From JADFQT01 sp965216025 (GTDB lineage: Bacteria; Chloroflexota; Dehalococcoidia; Lucifugimonadales; UBA3495), in NCBI GenBank assembly GCA_965216025.1, contig CBDCEX010000016.1, forward strand, positions 124,001-188,000: DNA of 64,000 nucleotides. Direction: 5' to 3'. Each line of letters begins with the position of its first letter. Positions within the stretch are counted from its first letter, which is position 1. Under the pieces are notes generated by a model. It did no database searches. It saw only the letters and a program-made list of their open reading frames with translations, and was not told the DNA's origin. Positions 16,162-25,255 of this stretch are shown here, one piece after another. A program made the position numbers and the translations under genes.

Positions 16162-18519
16162 ATGTTCAGCTTAGAAGACTTCCGGGAAGACTTGCGGGCG
16201 GCTCTCCCTGAACTTAACGGGTCGGTGACCCTGAAAGGGCTTTCCGGACGGGTAGAAGTGCATCGGGATAGCCTGGGCATCCCCCACGTACGGGCCCCGA
16301 GCCAGCGGGACGCTTACCTGGCTCAGGGATTTGTGACGGCTCAGGACCGTCTCTGGCAAATGGAATACGACCGTCTCCGGGGCTGCGGGCGTTGGGCGGA
16401 GGTGGCCGGTCCCAATGCCGTGGCAGGGGACAAGCTGATGCGGAAATTTCGGCTTGAGGCCAGCGCCCGGGCCGATTATCTGGCCAGCGCAGCGTCGACG
16501 CGGGAGATGCTGGATGCCTACGCCGAAGGGGTTAACGCCCTTATTAAAACCAGCCGGTCTCTCCCGATTGAATACCGAATCACCGGCTTGCGTCCCGAAC
16601 CCTGGCAGCCCTGGGATGGCCTCATCGTCTTCAAAGTCAGGCACATCCTCATGGGGGTTTTCGAGGCCAAAACCTGGCGGGCCCAACTGCTGCAGAAGAT
16701 TGGTCCGGAAAAGCTGGCTGACATGTTCCCCGGCTATCAGCCGGGGCAGTTGCTGATTATGCCGCCGGGAGAGACCTACGCCGGTCCCCGGGATGAAAGT
16801 CTGGAAGAACTGCGGGCCGGGGCCGCCGCGCTTAATTTAGGGAAAGAATCCGGGAACGAAACGGGCCTGGGCAGCAACAGCTGGGTGCTCTCGGGCAGCC
16901 GCACCGCCTCGGGCAAGCCGCTGCTGGCCGGCGACTCCCACCGGGCCCTGGGCATCCCCAATGTCTATTACCAGAATCATCTGGCCTGCCCCGATTTTGA
17001 CGTCGTCGGCCTCTCCATTCCGGGCGTCCCCGGTTTCCCCCATTTTGGCCACAACAACTGGGTGGCCTGGTGCATCACCCACCTGAGCGCCGACTATCAG
17101 GACCTGTATATCGAACATTTCAAGACCAACGATTCCGATCGCTACCGGTATCGAAATCGATGGCTGCGCGCTGAGGTGTACGAGGAAACCATCAGAGTAC
17201 GCGACGGCGGCGATCTTCCTCTTCGGATATGGGTTACCCGTCACGGGCCGATAATTTCGGGAGACCCGGAAGAGGGAACCGGTCTGGCTTTAAAATATAC
17301 GGGCACCGCTGGCGCCAAGGCTTGGGCCGATACCATCCCGGCAATGCTAATGTCCCGTAATTGCGATGAGCTGACGGAATCAATGCGAGGGTGGGTGGAC
17401 CCCTGCAACAACTTTTTAATGGCGGACGTCCACGGCAACATTGGCTACATGAGCCGGGGCGAAATACCCATTCGGTCCCAGGCCAACGCCCTGCTGCCGG
17501 TGCCGGGCTGGACTGGAGAGCACGAATGGCAGGGCAGTATTCCCTTTGAGGAGCTGCCTCGCTCGATGAATCCAGAGCCGGGTTATTTCGCCACATGCAA
17601 CAACCGTCCGGTGGGCGAAGATTATCCCTATTACATCTCGCTGGACTTCGCTCCAGGATACCGGGTGGAGCGGGTCACCCGTGCTCTGCTCGCTATTGAA
17701 GATGCCACCGCGGCGGACATGGCCCGCGTGCACTCGGATCGATTGAGTATTCCGGCTCGGAGCTACATCGAGTTCCTGCGACGGGTGGAGCCCTTGGATC
17801 GCGGTTCCACCCAGGCCCGAGAGCGGCTGCTGCGCTGGTCCTGCCAAATGGACGCCGACCAAGTGGAGCCCACTATCTATAGTAGCTGGCGGGACACTCT
17901 GTTGCTGGAGATTTTGAAGCATAACCTGGGAGAGAAGTTGGCAGCCCTGGCCTGGAACCCCTCGAATCGAGGACAGGGAATTTTCTTGGCACGGCTGGAG
18001 GGGCGCATCATGGAGCATATGGCCTCCGGGGACACCAGTCTGCTGCCCCCCGGCCAAACCTGGCCTGCCCTAGCATCCCGGTCATTGGCCGCCGCGGTAG
18101 TTCGCCTCCGTGGGGAATTGGGCGAGGATATGGAGCAGTGGCGCTGGGGTAGGGTCCACCAGGCCCGGCCGAAACATACCCTTTCCGATGCCTTTCCCGA
18201 ATTGGGCGGCATCCTGGACCCGCCGCCCATACCCCTGGCCGGCGACGCCGACACGCCTTTGGCCGGCTCTTACGCTCCGGCCAACTTCGCCACCGTGGGC
18301 AGCCTTTCAGTGGTGCGATACGCCTTCGACCTGGCCGATTGGAACAACTGCCTCTGGGCGGTGCCGCTGGGCAGCTCCGGACACCCGGGAAGCCCCCACT
18401 ATCAAGACCAGTTGGAAACCTGGCGCCGGGTGGAAATGACTCCTATGCTCTATGACTGGGATGAAATCACCGCCAATGAGGAGTCGCGGCAAATATTGAA
18501 GCCGGCCCAATCCACATAA
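16162..18519 (+). CDS. Penicillin acylase family protein (Ntn hydrolase)
   Basis: 785 residues from the ATG at 16162; a TTG at 16153 is an alternative and neither has a good Shine-Dalgarno. Family layout: an alpha-chain segment with V-H-R-D-S-L-G-I-P-H-V-R-A and A-Q-D-R-L-W-Q-M-E (about 34-68), a spacer, then G-L-G-S-N-S-W-V-L-S-G. Autocleavage is expected before the Ser at nucleotides 16873-16875, which becomes the N-terminal nucleophile of the beta chain. H-F-G-H-N-N-W-V-A-W and T-R-H-G-P-I follow as in the family. Members hydrolyse amides such as penicillins, acyl-homoserine lactones or N-acylated amines. Unlike the well-known exported enzymes no signal peptide is visible, so it may act in the cytosol. 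Substrate unknown. Confidence 0.9.
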   Translation: MFSLEDFREDLRAALPELNGSVTLKGLSGRVEVHRDSLGIPHVRAPSQRDAYLAQGFVTAQDRLWQMEYDRLRGCGRWAEVAGPNAVAGDKLMRKFRLEASARADYLASAASTREMLDAYAEGVNALIKTSRSLPIEYRITGLRPEPWQPWDGLIVFKVRHILMGVFEAKTWRAQLLQKIGPEKLADMFPGYQPGQLLIMPPGETYAGPRDESLEELRAGAAALNLGKESGNETGLGSNSWVLSGSRTASGKPLLAGDSHRALGIPNVYYQNHLACPDFDVVGLSIPGVPGFPHFGHNNWVAWCITHLSADYQDLYIEHFKTNDSDRYRYRNRWLRAEVYEETIRVRDGGDLPLRIWVTRHGPIISGDPEEGTGLALKYTGTAGAKAWADTIPAMLMSRNCDELTESMRGWVDPCNNFLMADVHGNIGYMSRGEIPIRSQANALLPVPGWTGEHEWQGSIPFEELPRSMNPEPGYFATCNNRPVGEDYPYYISLDFAPGYRVERVTRALLAIEDATAADMARVHSDRLSIPARSYIEFLRRVEPLDRGSTQARERLLRWSCQMDADQVEPTIYSSWRDTLLLEILKHNLGEKLAALAWNPSNRGQGIFLARLEGRIMEHMASGDTSLLPPGQTWPALASRSLAAAVVRLRGELGEDMEQWRWGRVHQARPKHTLSDAFPELGGILDPPPIPLAGDADTPLAGSYAPANFATVGSLSVVRYAFDLADWNNCLWAVPLGSSGHPGSPHYQDQLETWRRVEMTPMLYDWDEITANEESRQILKPAQST

Positions 18520-18550
18520 CTTAAAAACTTTGGAAGCAGGAGAGGACGTC

Positions 18551-18955
18551 ATGGCTAGAATCAAGCACATTGCTATTCGCACTCCGGACCCGGAGAAAAC
18601 CGCCGCCTTTTACAAAAAGGTGTTTGGGCTGGAGGAAGTGGGCCTGGCCCGGTCGGGCTTTTACCTGTCCGACGGTTACATCAACCTGGCCATCCTCAAG
18701 TCCAACGATGACGGAACCGGGGAGGGCCCCAGGGACGTAGCTGGCTATGCCGGAATCGACCATCTGGGTTTCCAGGTGGAAAACCTGGAGGAAATCACCC
18801 GAGCGTTGGAGGAGGAGGGAGCCACCCCTACCAACCAGCGTATCGACATGATTCACGGTGAAGGGACTGACGCCCGTTCTTACTACGAGTTGAAGTACCG
18901 GGGGCCCGACAGCCAGATCATCGACGTGACCGAATCCGGCTGGATCGGCACCTAG
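18551..18955 (+). CDS. VOC (glyoxalase/bleomycin resistance) family protein
   Basis: 134 residues with two beta-alpha-beta-beta-beta modules: K-H-I-A-I-R-T-P-D-P-E-K-T-A-A-F-Y and, in the second half, G-I-D-H-L-G-F-Q-V-E-N-L-E-E. Potential metal ligands are the His in K-H-I-A, the His in I-D-H-L-G and a C-terminal Glu (V-T-E). It starts 31 bp after the acylase gene with AGGAGA upstream, so the two are probably co-transcribed. A close paralog is at 26090-26485: both share the L-S-D-G-Y-I-N-L segment. Reaction unknown; the family includes isomerases, lyases and dioxygenases. Confidence 0.85.
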   Translation: MARIKHIAIRTPDPEKTAAFYKKVFGLEEVGLARSGFYLSDGYINLAILKSNDDGTGEGPRDVAGYAGIDHLGFQVENLEEITRALEEEGATPTNQRIDMIHGEGTDARSYYELKYRGPDSQIIDVTESGWIGT

Positions 18956-19030
18956 GGCGGTGCCCTTGGGCGGTACTCCGCCGAGTCCCTTCCAACGCCG
19001 CCCGATGTTTTTGCCGGCGTGATGGTAAGA

Positions 19031-19058
19031 TTGACGGCATTCGTGGTGATACTAGGAT
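19031..19058 (+). promoter_or_regulatory. Predicted sigma70-type promoter for the MFS gene
   Basis: TTGACG at 19031-19036, 16-base spacer, TAGGAT at 19053-19058, about 60 bases before the MFS start codon. Five of six -35 bases match; the -10 matches four of six. Confidence 0.4.
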
Positions 19059-19117
19059 GGCCTCGTTGAGATTAGGAAGTTGTCTGGGTCCAGCCAGCCT
19101 TATATGGGGAACTCCAG

Positions 19118-20482
19118 TTGAAAACTAGTTTCGCTCCTTCGAATCTGGTGGTCGGTGGCCAACAGGTTCACTACGCTTGGGTCATCGTGGCCGTCGCCTC
19201 GGTCATTTGGGTCATCAGCGCATCGATGCGCTTTGCCATCACCCAGTTGGTACCCTACCTCCACGACCCCGACGGGTTCGGATGGAGCTACGCGGCCATA
19301 ACCCTCGCCTTCTCGGTGCAGTGGCTCCTTTCCGGCGCCCTATCGCCGGTCGTGGGCTGGCTGGGAGACCGCTACGGTGTGCGACGGATCATGGGTGTGG
19401 GAGTTGCCCTTTTCGTCGCTGGGATGTTACTCACCGGCATCATGACACATTTGTGGGAGTTTTTGTTCTACTTTGGCGTGATACTAGGCGTATCCACGGC
19501 AATATTCCAAGTCTCCCTGATAACAGGTGTCACCCTTTGGTTTAGGAAGCACTTGGGCGTGGCTATGGGGGCGCTTCAGGGCATCCAGGGGCTCGGCACC
19601 GCCTTGGCCTTTGTCATGACCTTGGTGCTGTTCAGCACGATGGGGCTCAGGTGGACATTCTGGATTCCGGGCATCGCCGGCGGAGCGCTGCTCCTCGTGC
19701 TGATCCCATTCTTCCACAACGAGCCGGCAGTCATTGGCCTGAAGCCCTTGGGCGCCGGCGAGGCCGAGCCGGTGCGCCGGATGCAGAACAACGAGACCTC
19801 CAAAATCAGGACTAAAGAATTCCTCAGGCACGCCAAAAAAACCAGTGCCTTCTGGAACCTGGTGGGCATCCACTTCTGGGGCTGCGCCGGGCACAACGTG
19901 ATCCTTATTTTGCTGGTGGCTATGGTGGTTGACCGGGGCTTATCCCAAGGAACGGGCAACTGGGTATACATAGTGATGACGGGGGTCAGTATCTTCACCC
20001 GATTCGCGGTGCCGGTGGTTTCCGACCGGGTGGGCAGCAAATGGGCGATGGCGTGCTGCTTTACGTTGCAGACCGTGCCCCTGCTGATGTTGCTAGTGGC
20101 CCATGACGCCTGGGTGTTCTACCTTTTCGCGGTTCTGTTCGGTATTGGCCTGGGCGGCGAGATGAGCGCTTTCCCAATCATCAACCGCCAGTATTACGGA
20201 GACGCTCCTTCGGGAACAACCTACGGTTGGCAGACCCTGGGTGGCGGCGTAGGCATGGCCCTAGGTCCGTTGCTGGGCGGATACCTCTGGGATGTGACCG
20301 GTGGGTATAACACGGCGGTGGTTTTATCCTTTGGCCTTAGTCTGGTGGGCGTGATTTCCATCGCGGCTCTGCCGGGCACATCCCACCAGCTCATCCCCGG
20401 GTGGGAGGAGTCATTGCCACCCGAGGCCCGTTCCGCAGCGGGACTTCCCGATTTGCATGGAACGCCTAGCCAGAGCGCGTAG
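19118..20482 (+). CDS. MFS transporter
   Basis: 454 residues with about twelve membrane segments in two bundles of six and a hydrophilic central loop (about 210-245, A-E-P-V-R-R-M-Q-N-N-E-T-S-K). The MFS motif between segments 2 and 3 is present as G-W-L-G-D-R-Y-G-V-R-R (about 86-96), and its counterpart in the second half as S-D-R-V-G-S-K. The general look resembles monocarboxylate/oxalate-type transporters, suggesting uptake or export of an organic anion; this is an inference. Start is TTG at 19118 because the N-terminus then precedes the first segment by ~18 residues; the RBS (GGGGAAC) is weak. Confidence 0.85.
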   Translation: MKTSFAPSNLVVGGQQVHYAWVIVAVASVIWVISASMRFAITQLVPYLHDPDGFGWSYAAITLAFSVQWLLSGALSPVVGWLGDRYGVRRIMGVGVALFVAGMLLTGIMTHLWEFLFYFGVILGVSTAIFQVSLITGVTLWFRKHLGVAMGALQGIQGLGTALAFVMTLVLFSTMGLRWTFWIPGIAGGALLLVLIPFFHNEPAVIGLKPLGAGEAEPVRRMQNNETSKIRTKEFLRHAKKTSAFWNLVGIHFWGCAGHNVILILLVAMVVDRGLSQGTGNWVYIVMTGVSIFTRFAVPVVSDRVGSKWAMACCFTLQTVPLLMLLVAHDAWVFYLFAVLFGIGLGGEMSAFPIINRQYYGDAPSGTTYGWQTLGGGVGMALGPLLGGYLWDVTGGYNTAVVLSFGLSLVGVISIAALPGTSHQLIPGWEESLPPEARSAAGLPDLHGTPSQSA

Positions 20483-20538
20483 ACTTGGTACCGAAAGGTG
20501 ACGACAGTGGAGGGCTTGCAGGCCTGGAAGGCTTGCGC

Positions 20539-20865
20539 CTAGTACAATCCCTCATCGGAGAAGAAGGGCTTCTGCCAATCTGGGTCGGCCAATGACATGA
20601 TGTGGCTGGTGTAGAGGTGGCAAGCCCGGTCCCAAAGGAGATAGACCGCGCAGTCGATGCGCTCTTGCTCATAGTGGTAACGGCCGCCGTTGCGCCGGGC
20701 CAGCCACTCCAGGTGCCCGGCGGTCAGAAACTGTGTCAGGAACTCCGAGGGCTCTTCCCCCGAGAAGGAAGCGGCTTCCAGCAGTTCCACGGGAATCTCG
20801 GAGCACAGGATCTCCGGATTATCCTGCGCCATTTGGATATAGGACTCTTCCTGCTCTTGGTTCAT
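20539..20865 (-). CDS. Small hypothetical protein
   Basis: 108 residues from the ATG at 20865 (42 bases inside the longest open frame), not recognised. Acidic, soluble, no membrane segment or signal peptide; W-L-A-R-R-N-G-G-R-Y-H-Y-E-Q-E-R-I-D-C-A-V-Y-L-L-W-D lies in the centre. It is the last gene of the first DUF1800-DUF1501-NHL cassette, 200 bp after the NHL gene with a repeat between, and has no counterpart in the second cassette. No strong Shine-Dalgarno, so whether it is translated is less certain. Confidence 0.45.
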   Translation of the reverse strand: MNQEQEESYIQMAQDNPEILCSEIPVELLEAASFSGEEPSEFLTQFLTAGHLEWLARRNGGRYHYEQERIDCAVYLLWDRACHLYTSHIMSLADPDWQKPFFSDEGLY

Positions 20866-20879
20866 TGTGGAGATATCTA

Positions 20880-21035
20880 AGAGTGTATTTAAAAAGTTCC
20901 TTGACATCCAGGCTCAAGGCGTCATCCAGGTTTGGGATTCGGCTTCCTCTCCCCTTGTGGGAGAGGAGTGAGGTGAGGGGTTTCACCCTCATCCCAACCT
21001 TCTCCCATCAAGGGAGAAGGGGTTATTATCAGGCC
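20880..21035. repeat. ~155-bp intergenic repeat, copy A
   Basis: Closely matches 23389-23543. It contains cctctccccttgtgggagag and, further on, ccttctcccatcaagggaga, each an inverted repeat, with accctcatccca between. It sits just after the NHL gene; the other copy sits between DUF1501 and DUF1800 of the same cassette. The hairpins could attenuate or stabilise transcripts. Confidence 0.65.
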
Positions 21036-21068
21036 ATGCCAACGATTATTGGATTTTTTCGGAGGCAA

Positions 21069-22118
21069 TCACAGATTGCGTTGCGGCTCGGCATAATCCT
21101 TGAGCTTATTATAAATCTGGATCCGATTTCGTTGGGTATCAGCGATCATCAGGCGCCCTTTGCGGGCATCGAAGGTAACCGCTCGGGGCATGGCCAACCG
21201 CCATTCCGGTTCCATGCTGCGCACCTCCCGCCGGCGCTTCAGGCTCTCGGGGTTCACATCCACGACCATCTTGGACCACTTGGTGAGTTCCTGGGCATCG
21301 CCGCGGAAGCTGGTTACAAACCTGCCATTGGGATCGAAAAGCTGCACCCGATTATTGCCCCAGTCGCAAACATAGACGTCCCCATCGGGATCCACCGCCA
21401 CGTCTGAGGGCCGGTTCAACTGGCCCCGACCGCTGCCATAGCTGCCGAATTTGGCGACGAACTCCCCCTCTGCTGTGAACTTCTGAATCCGATTATTCTT
21501 GTGATCCGCGACGTATACCCAGCCCTCGTGGTCGATGGTTATTCCCCAGGGCGTGTCTAGCTGGCCGTCGTCTGGACCCAGGACGCCCCATTTCCCGAGA
21601 AAAACGCCCCCGGTGGAGAACTTCTGAATCCGATGGTTGCGGCTGTCCACAATGTAGATATTGTCCTCTTGGTCCAAGACGATCCCCGAAGGGCCATTAA
21701 ACTGACCATCCCCATCCCCCGCGCTTCCCCAACGAGCCAGGAGATTACCTTCCCGATCGAAGGTTAAAACCTGGTTCAACCATTCGTCGGTAACATAGAT
21801 GTTCTCTTCCCGGTCCAGAGCCAGTCCGGTAGGCCAAATCAGCTGGCCTTCTTCGGAACCGTATTTGCCGAATTCGGAGATGTATTCCTCATCACCGGGC
21901 TCGATACCAATGGTGATGGTGCTGACCCGGCTGCCCCGAGCGGTACGATCCCAGGGCACCGCGGTAACAAACTCAGAGCCCCGGCTGAGGACATACACCA
22001 CATCCCCCTGGCCGATAGCCAGGTCGATAGCCAGGTTGAAGCCCATGCCCGAGGCGCCGCCCCGGCCCACGCTGTGGCTGTAGTCGTATACCCGGCCGGC
22101 AACTATTTGCGTGACCAT
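21069..22118 (-). CDS. NHL-repeat beta-propeller protein, cassette 1
   Basis: 349 residues, soluble, no signal peptide. At least five NHL-type blades are visible, each with a form of W-P-T-G-L-A-L-D-R-E-E-N-I-Y-V-T-D followed by N-x-V-x-x-F-D-x-E-G (around residues 94, 141, 188, 235 and 309). NHL propellers bind proteins, RNA or small ligands; a few are lyases, but no catalytic pattern stands out. Its neighbours are DUF1501 and DUF1800 upstream on the same strand, and the same trio recurs at 28721-32504. The paralog shares the start region G-R-G-(G/D)-(A/N)-S-G-(M/T)-G-F. RBS GGGAGC. Confidence 0.85.
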   Translation of the reverse strand: MVTQIVAGRVYDYSHSVGRGGASGMGFNLAIDLAIGQGDVVYVLSRGSEFVTAVPWDRTARGSRVSTITIGIEPGDEEYISEFGKYGSEEGQLIWPTGLALDREENIYVTDEWLNQVLTFDREGNLLARWGSAGDGDGQFNGPSGIVLDQEDNIYIVDSRNHRIQKFSTGGVFLGKWGVLGPDDGQLDTPWGITIDHEGWVYVADHKNNRIQKFTAEGEFVAKFGSYGSGRGQLNRPSDVAVDPDGDVYVCDWGNNRVQLFDPNGRFVTSFRGDAQELTKWSKMVVDVNPESLKRRREVRSMEPEWRLAMPRAVTFDARKGRLMIADTQRNRIQIYNKLKDYAEPQRNL

Positions 22119-22225
22119 ATATTGCTCCCAGAAAAAGATGGCTTAGATCAGGTGCTCCCGCCTAGATGATGTTTGATAAGTCCCTCCTCTTGCCAAGGGG
22201 GAGGCATTGGGTTTTTAAACACCCC

Positions 22226-23353
22226 CTAGAGGAAAATAGGCTTCTCAAAACTGCCCTTAACTATGGGGGTCGCGTCCAACCCCAGCCAGTCCTCTAACAT
22301 GGTGGAATAAAGCCCCCGGAAATCCAGGGTAGGCACCAAATCACCCTGCTGCAAGTCCTCGGCCCGGCGGGAGGGATATTCGCCGTGCTGCCCGCCTTTG
22401 ACCGACTCGCCAATAACGAAGGCGGCGCCGGCGGCCCCGTGGTCGGTTCCGGAGCCGTTGTCGTGGACCCGTCGTCCAAACTCGGAAAAGAGCAGCATGA
22501 TGACATTGTCGGCGGCGTCGTGCTCCTGCAAATCGGCGAAGAAGTCGGTTATCGCCTCCGAAACCTCGGTCCAAAGCGTGGCGTGCATTCCCATCTGGTT
22601 GGCGTGGGAATCGAAGCTGCCGTGGTCACAGTAAAAAATGCGAGTGCCCAGGTTGGCCAGGTGCACTTGGGCCACTCCCTTTAGTTTGCGGGCAATGGAG
22701 GTGTCGGCGTACTCCACGCCGGAGGAATACATGCCGGGAGCTACCTTGAGGATATCGGCTCCCTTCATGGCCTCCAACCCGGTCTCCCCCAGGTAATCCA
22801 TCACCCAATCACGGCCAACGGTCGGAGAGTACATCTGAGTGAACCGGTCGAGAATCTTGCCCCGGCGCTCTTCGCTGGCGATTCCCGTGAGCAGGCCGTA
22901 CCCCTCCAGATTATCAACGCAAGCCACCGGCACGCCCGGTACCGCGACGGCGCGGAAAAGGCTGGGACCGAAACTGACGGTGGTCACCACGTTTTCTTTG
23001 TGAGGGTCCAGATCCCGCGCCGCCAGGCCCAGCCAGCCTTCGGTGCCCATTTTATCCGGCTCGCAGGTATGCCAGATATCCATGGAGCGGAAGTGGGAAC
23101 GCGGGGAGTTGGGGTAGCCCACGCCGTGAACGATGGCCATATCGCCCCGCTGATACAACTCGGCAATGGGACCCATGCTGGGATGGAGCCCCACTTGCCG
23201 GTCGATGGGGAGGATCTGCTCTTCGGGAATTCTAACCGCCGGCCGGTTATCCTGATACAAAGGGTCCATGTAGGGAATGACAGTGTTGAGATAGTCGTTA
23301 CCGCCGGACAGCTGCAAAACCACCAGCACCGGATCCTTCTTGTTCGTTGTCAT
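22226..23353 (-). CDS. DUF1501 family protein, cassette 1
   Basis: 375 residues. DUF1501 belongs to the alkaline-phosphatase/sulfatase-like superfamily; the biochemical role is not established. Features: V-V-L-Q-L-S-G-G-N-D-Y-L-N-T (N-terminus), H-G-V-G-Y-P-N-S-P-R-S-H-F-R-S-M-D-I-W-H (about 76-95), Y-C-D-H-G-S-F-D-S-H-A-N-Q, and F-S-E-F-G-R-R-V-H-D-N-G-S-G-T-D-H-G (about 286-303), holding the conserved His and Asp residues thought to bind metal. Most DUF1501 proteins carry a Tat signal; this one starts directly at the first core strand (M-T-T-N-K-K-D-P-V-L) and should stay in the cytosol. Downstream of DUF1800 and upstream of NHL on the same strand. RBS GGAGG. Confidence 0.88.
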   Translation of the reverse strand: MTTNKKDPVLVVLQLSGGNDYLNTVIPYMDPLYQDNRPAVRIPEEQILPIDRQVGLHPSMGPIAELYQRGDMAIVHGVGYPNSPRSHFRSMDIWHTCEPDKMGTEGWLGLAARDLDPHKENVVTTVSFGPSLFRAVAVPGVPVACVDNLEGYGLLTGIASEERRGKILDRFTQMYSPTVGRDWVMDYLGETGLEAMKGADILKVAPGMYSSGVEYADTSIARKLKGVAQVHLANLGTRIFYCDHGSFDSHANQMGMHATLWTEVSEAITDFFADLQEHDAADNVIMLLFSEFGRRVHDNGSGTDHGAAGAAFVIGESVKGGQHGEYPSRRAEDLQQGDLVPTLDFRGLYSTMLEDWLGLDATPIVKGSFEKPIFL

Positions 23354-23388
23354 ACTGGCCCTCCCGGATTATGTTAACTAGGAGTAAG

Positions 23389-23543
23389 AGGGTGTTTAAT
23401 AAGTTCCTTGACTTCCAGGCTTAAGCTGTCAACATGTTTTGGGCTTCGGCCTCCTCTCCCCTTGTGGGAGAGGAATGAGGTGAGGGGTATCACCCTCATC
23501 CCAGCCTTCTCCCATCAAGGGAGAAGGTGCTCTTATCAGGCCG
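23389..23543. repeat. ~155-bp intergenic repeat, copy B
   Basis: Second copy of the repeat at 20880-21035, same orientation, lying between the DUF1800 and DUF1501 genes. The outer motif agagggtgttta also appears in opposite direction at about 22212-22226, after the DUF1501 stop. Confidence 0.65.
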
Positions 23544-23604
23544 AACCAGGATGCGTATTCGTCTATTCCCACGTGGACAATGCGGCAGGCTTCTTAAACC
23601 CACT

Positions 23605-25008
23605 CTAGGCGTACTGGAATTCTCTCATGGAGACTATCAGCTGCAACATCTCGCCCACCCTTTCGGCAGCCGGGTCGTTACCATTACCATCTCCCCAGCT
23701 GAGGGCGCCCGATTCCTTGGCGTGGTCGATTAACTGCTGCCGATTTTCTTCCCGCACTTCCAGGGGTCCCATCAGGTCCAGGCAGCCATCGACCAGGGCT
23801 TCCGGGGATAGGTCCCCCAGCCTGCGGAGCCGGTCAACCATCGCAGCAACGCCGGGCCTGCTGACGTCTCCCACCATGTCGGCCGCAAAATTAACCCGCT
23901 TCATCAGGGCCCCGCTGTTAATCCACTCGACGCCGGTGTGCCAGCCTTCCACGCTGGGAGGGTTCAGCAGTTCCTGGCCCATGTATCCCGGCTCCTTGGA
24001 AAGATTGCCGATGCCCGGCGCCGGGAATTCGTAACCCCCTACCAGCCTCAGGGTGCTGACCACCAACTCGGCTGGACTCTTGATCTTGGCGAAGCGGGCC
24101 TCCTTGAAGAAATCGGAAAGGAACAAGACCCGCAGAACTTCGGTAATGTTGTAATTTGATTCGGTGAAGGCGTTGGCCAGGGTTTCGATCGCCTCCGGGT
24201 CCTGGGGAGGAGTAACGGACCAGGCTGGAACCTGGGCTTCATCGGCAACAAAGAAATTATAGAGGTGCCGGGCGATGAATCGGGCGGTGGTCGGCTGCTG
24301 GCAGATTATGTCAATGATGTCCTCTCCGTTGAACCGCCCGGTGTGGCCGAGGAAGGTCTTCTCGTCATCGTCGTGGTCCTCTTCCCGGTATTCAAATCCC
24401 CAGTCGTACCTGCCATGGGCATTGCGGGGGATCATGGGCGAAAGGGTCCAACCAGTGAAAGCACGGGAGCATTCCCGGACGTCATCTTCGGAGTAATTAC
24501 CGACCCCCATGCTGAACAGCTCCAACAGCTCCCTACCCCAGTTCTCGTTGACGGCGTAGGCATGGTTGTCACAGTTGTCCAGCCAGTAAATCATGGCCGG
24601 ATTCTTGGCCAGCTGCACCAGCAACTCCCGATAGTCTCCCATGCCCAGCTCACGGAACATATCGACCTGGTTCTGCACCTCATGCCAGTGGTCGATCTTG
24701 GACTGGCCAGTGGCGAAGACCTGGTGCCAGAAAAGCGCCATCTTCTCTTGCAGCACCCTTCGAGTGTTGATCAAGTCGTGAAGCCAGGGCGCGCTGCCCA
24801 TGCCGGGAGAGGTTATGGTCTTCCAGAAGCCAGGATGGTACCGTAGAAATTCCAAGTGGTCGGACGGTTCCTGGGCTTGCGGATTTAACAGATCTGCGAC
24901 CGTTGCTTCATACCCTTGCCGGGCTATCGCTTCGAGCTCATCGCGGCTGGCTCCGAAGCCGGCGCGACGCATTAGGTGCGCCATCAGTTTGATGTCTTCA
25001 CTAGCCAC
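23605..25008 (-). CDS. DUF1800 family protein, cassette 1
   Basis: 467 residues. Typical DUF1800 start L-M-A-H-L-M-R-R-A-G-F-G-A-S (about 8-21), then K-M-A-L-F-W-H-Q-V-F-A-T-G, N-E-N-W-G-R-E-L-L-E-L-F-S-M-G-V-G-N-Y (about 155-173), Y-S-E-D-D-V, A-F-T-G-W and P-P-S-V-E-G-W-H-T-G. DUF1800 and DUF1501 genes are often neighbours in Planctomycetes, Proteobacteria and Chloroflexota; the function is unknown, and a role in handling an extracellular product has been proposed for secreted versions. This one has no signal peptide. Start GTG at 25008, eight bases after AGAGGG. First gene of the cassette. Confidence 0.88.
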   Translation of the reverse strand: MASEDIKLMAHLMRRAGFGASRDELEAIARQGYEATVADLLNPQAQEPSDHLEFLRYHPGFWKTITSPGMGSAPWLHDLINTRRVLQEKMALFWHQVFATGQSKIDHWHEVQNQVDMFRELGMGDYRELLVQLAKNPAMIYWLDNCDNHAYAVNENWGRELLELFSMGVGNYSEDDVRECSRAFTGWTLSPMIPRNAHGRYDWGFEYREEDHDDDEKTFLGHTGRFNGEDIIDIICQQPTTARFIARHLYNFFVADEAQVPAWSVTPPQDPEAIETLANAFTESNYNITEVLRVLFLSDFFKEARFAKIKSPAELVVSTLRLVGGYEFPAPGIGNLSKEPGYMGQELLNPPSVEGWHTGVEWINSGALMKRVNFAADMVGDVSRPGVAAMVDRLRRLGDLSPEALVDGCLDLMGPLEVREENRQQLIDHAKESGALSWGDGNGNDPAAERVGEMLQLIVSMREFQYA

Positions 25009-25255
25009 GTGGTTACCCTCTTTGCCTGGTTTAACCGGTTTCCGCTGCCAGTTACTGCTAGGACTACTATGCCGTCAGGTTATGCAGGATTCGAGCTAAA
25101 TTATCCTTATTTCATACCCACCTTGTCAATCATTAGACCCAAGTGCTTCCCACGCTGTATATCAGGCTGGCTTCAGGGAGAGCCTACGTTGTAGCGGGTA
25201 TGCCATCAGGATATGATACCGTGGCATTGATTTGTAGGGAAGCAAAGATGGAATC

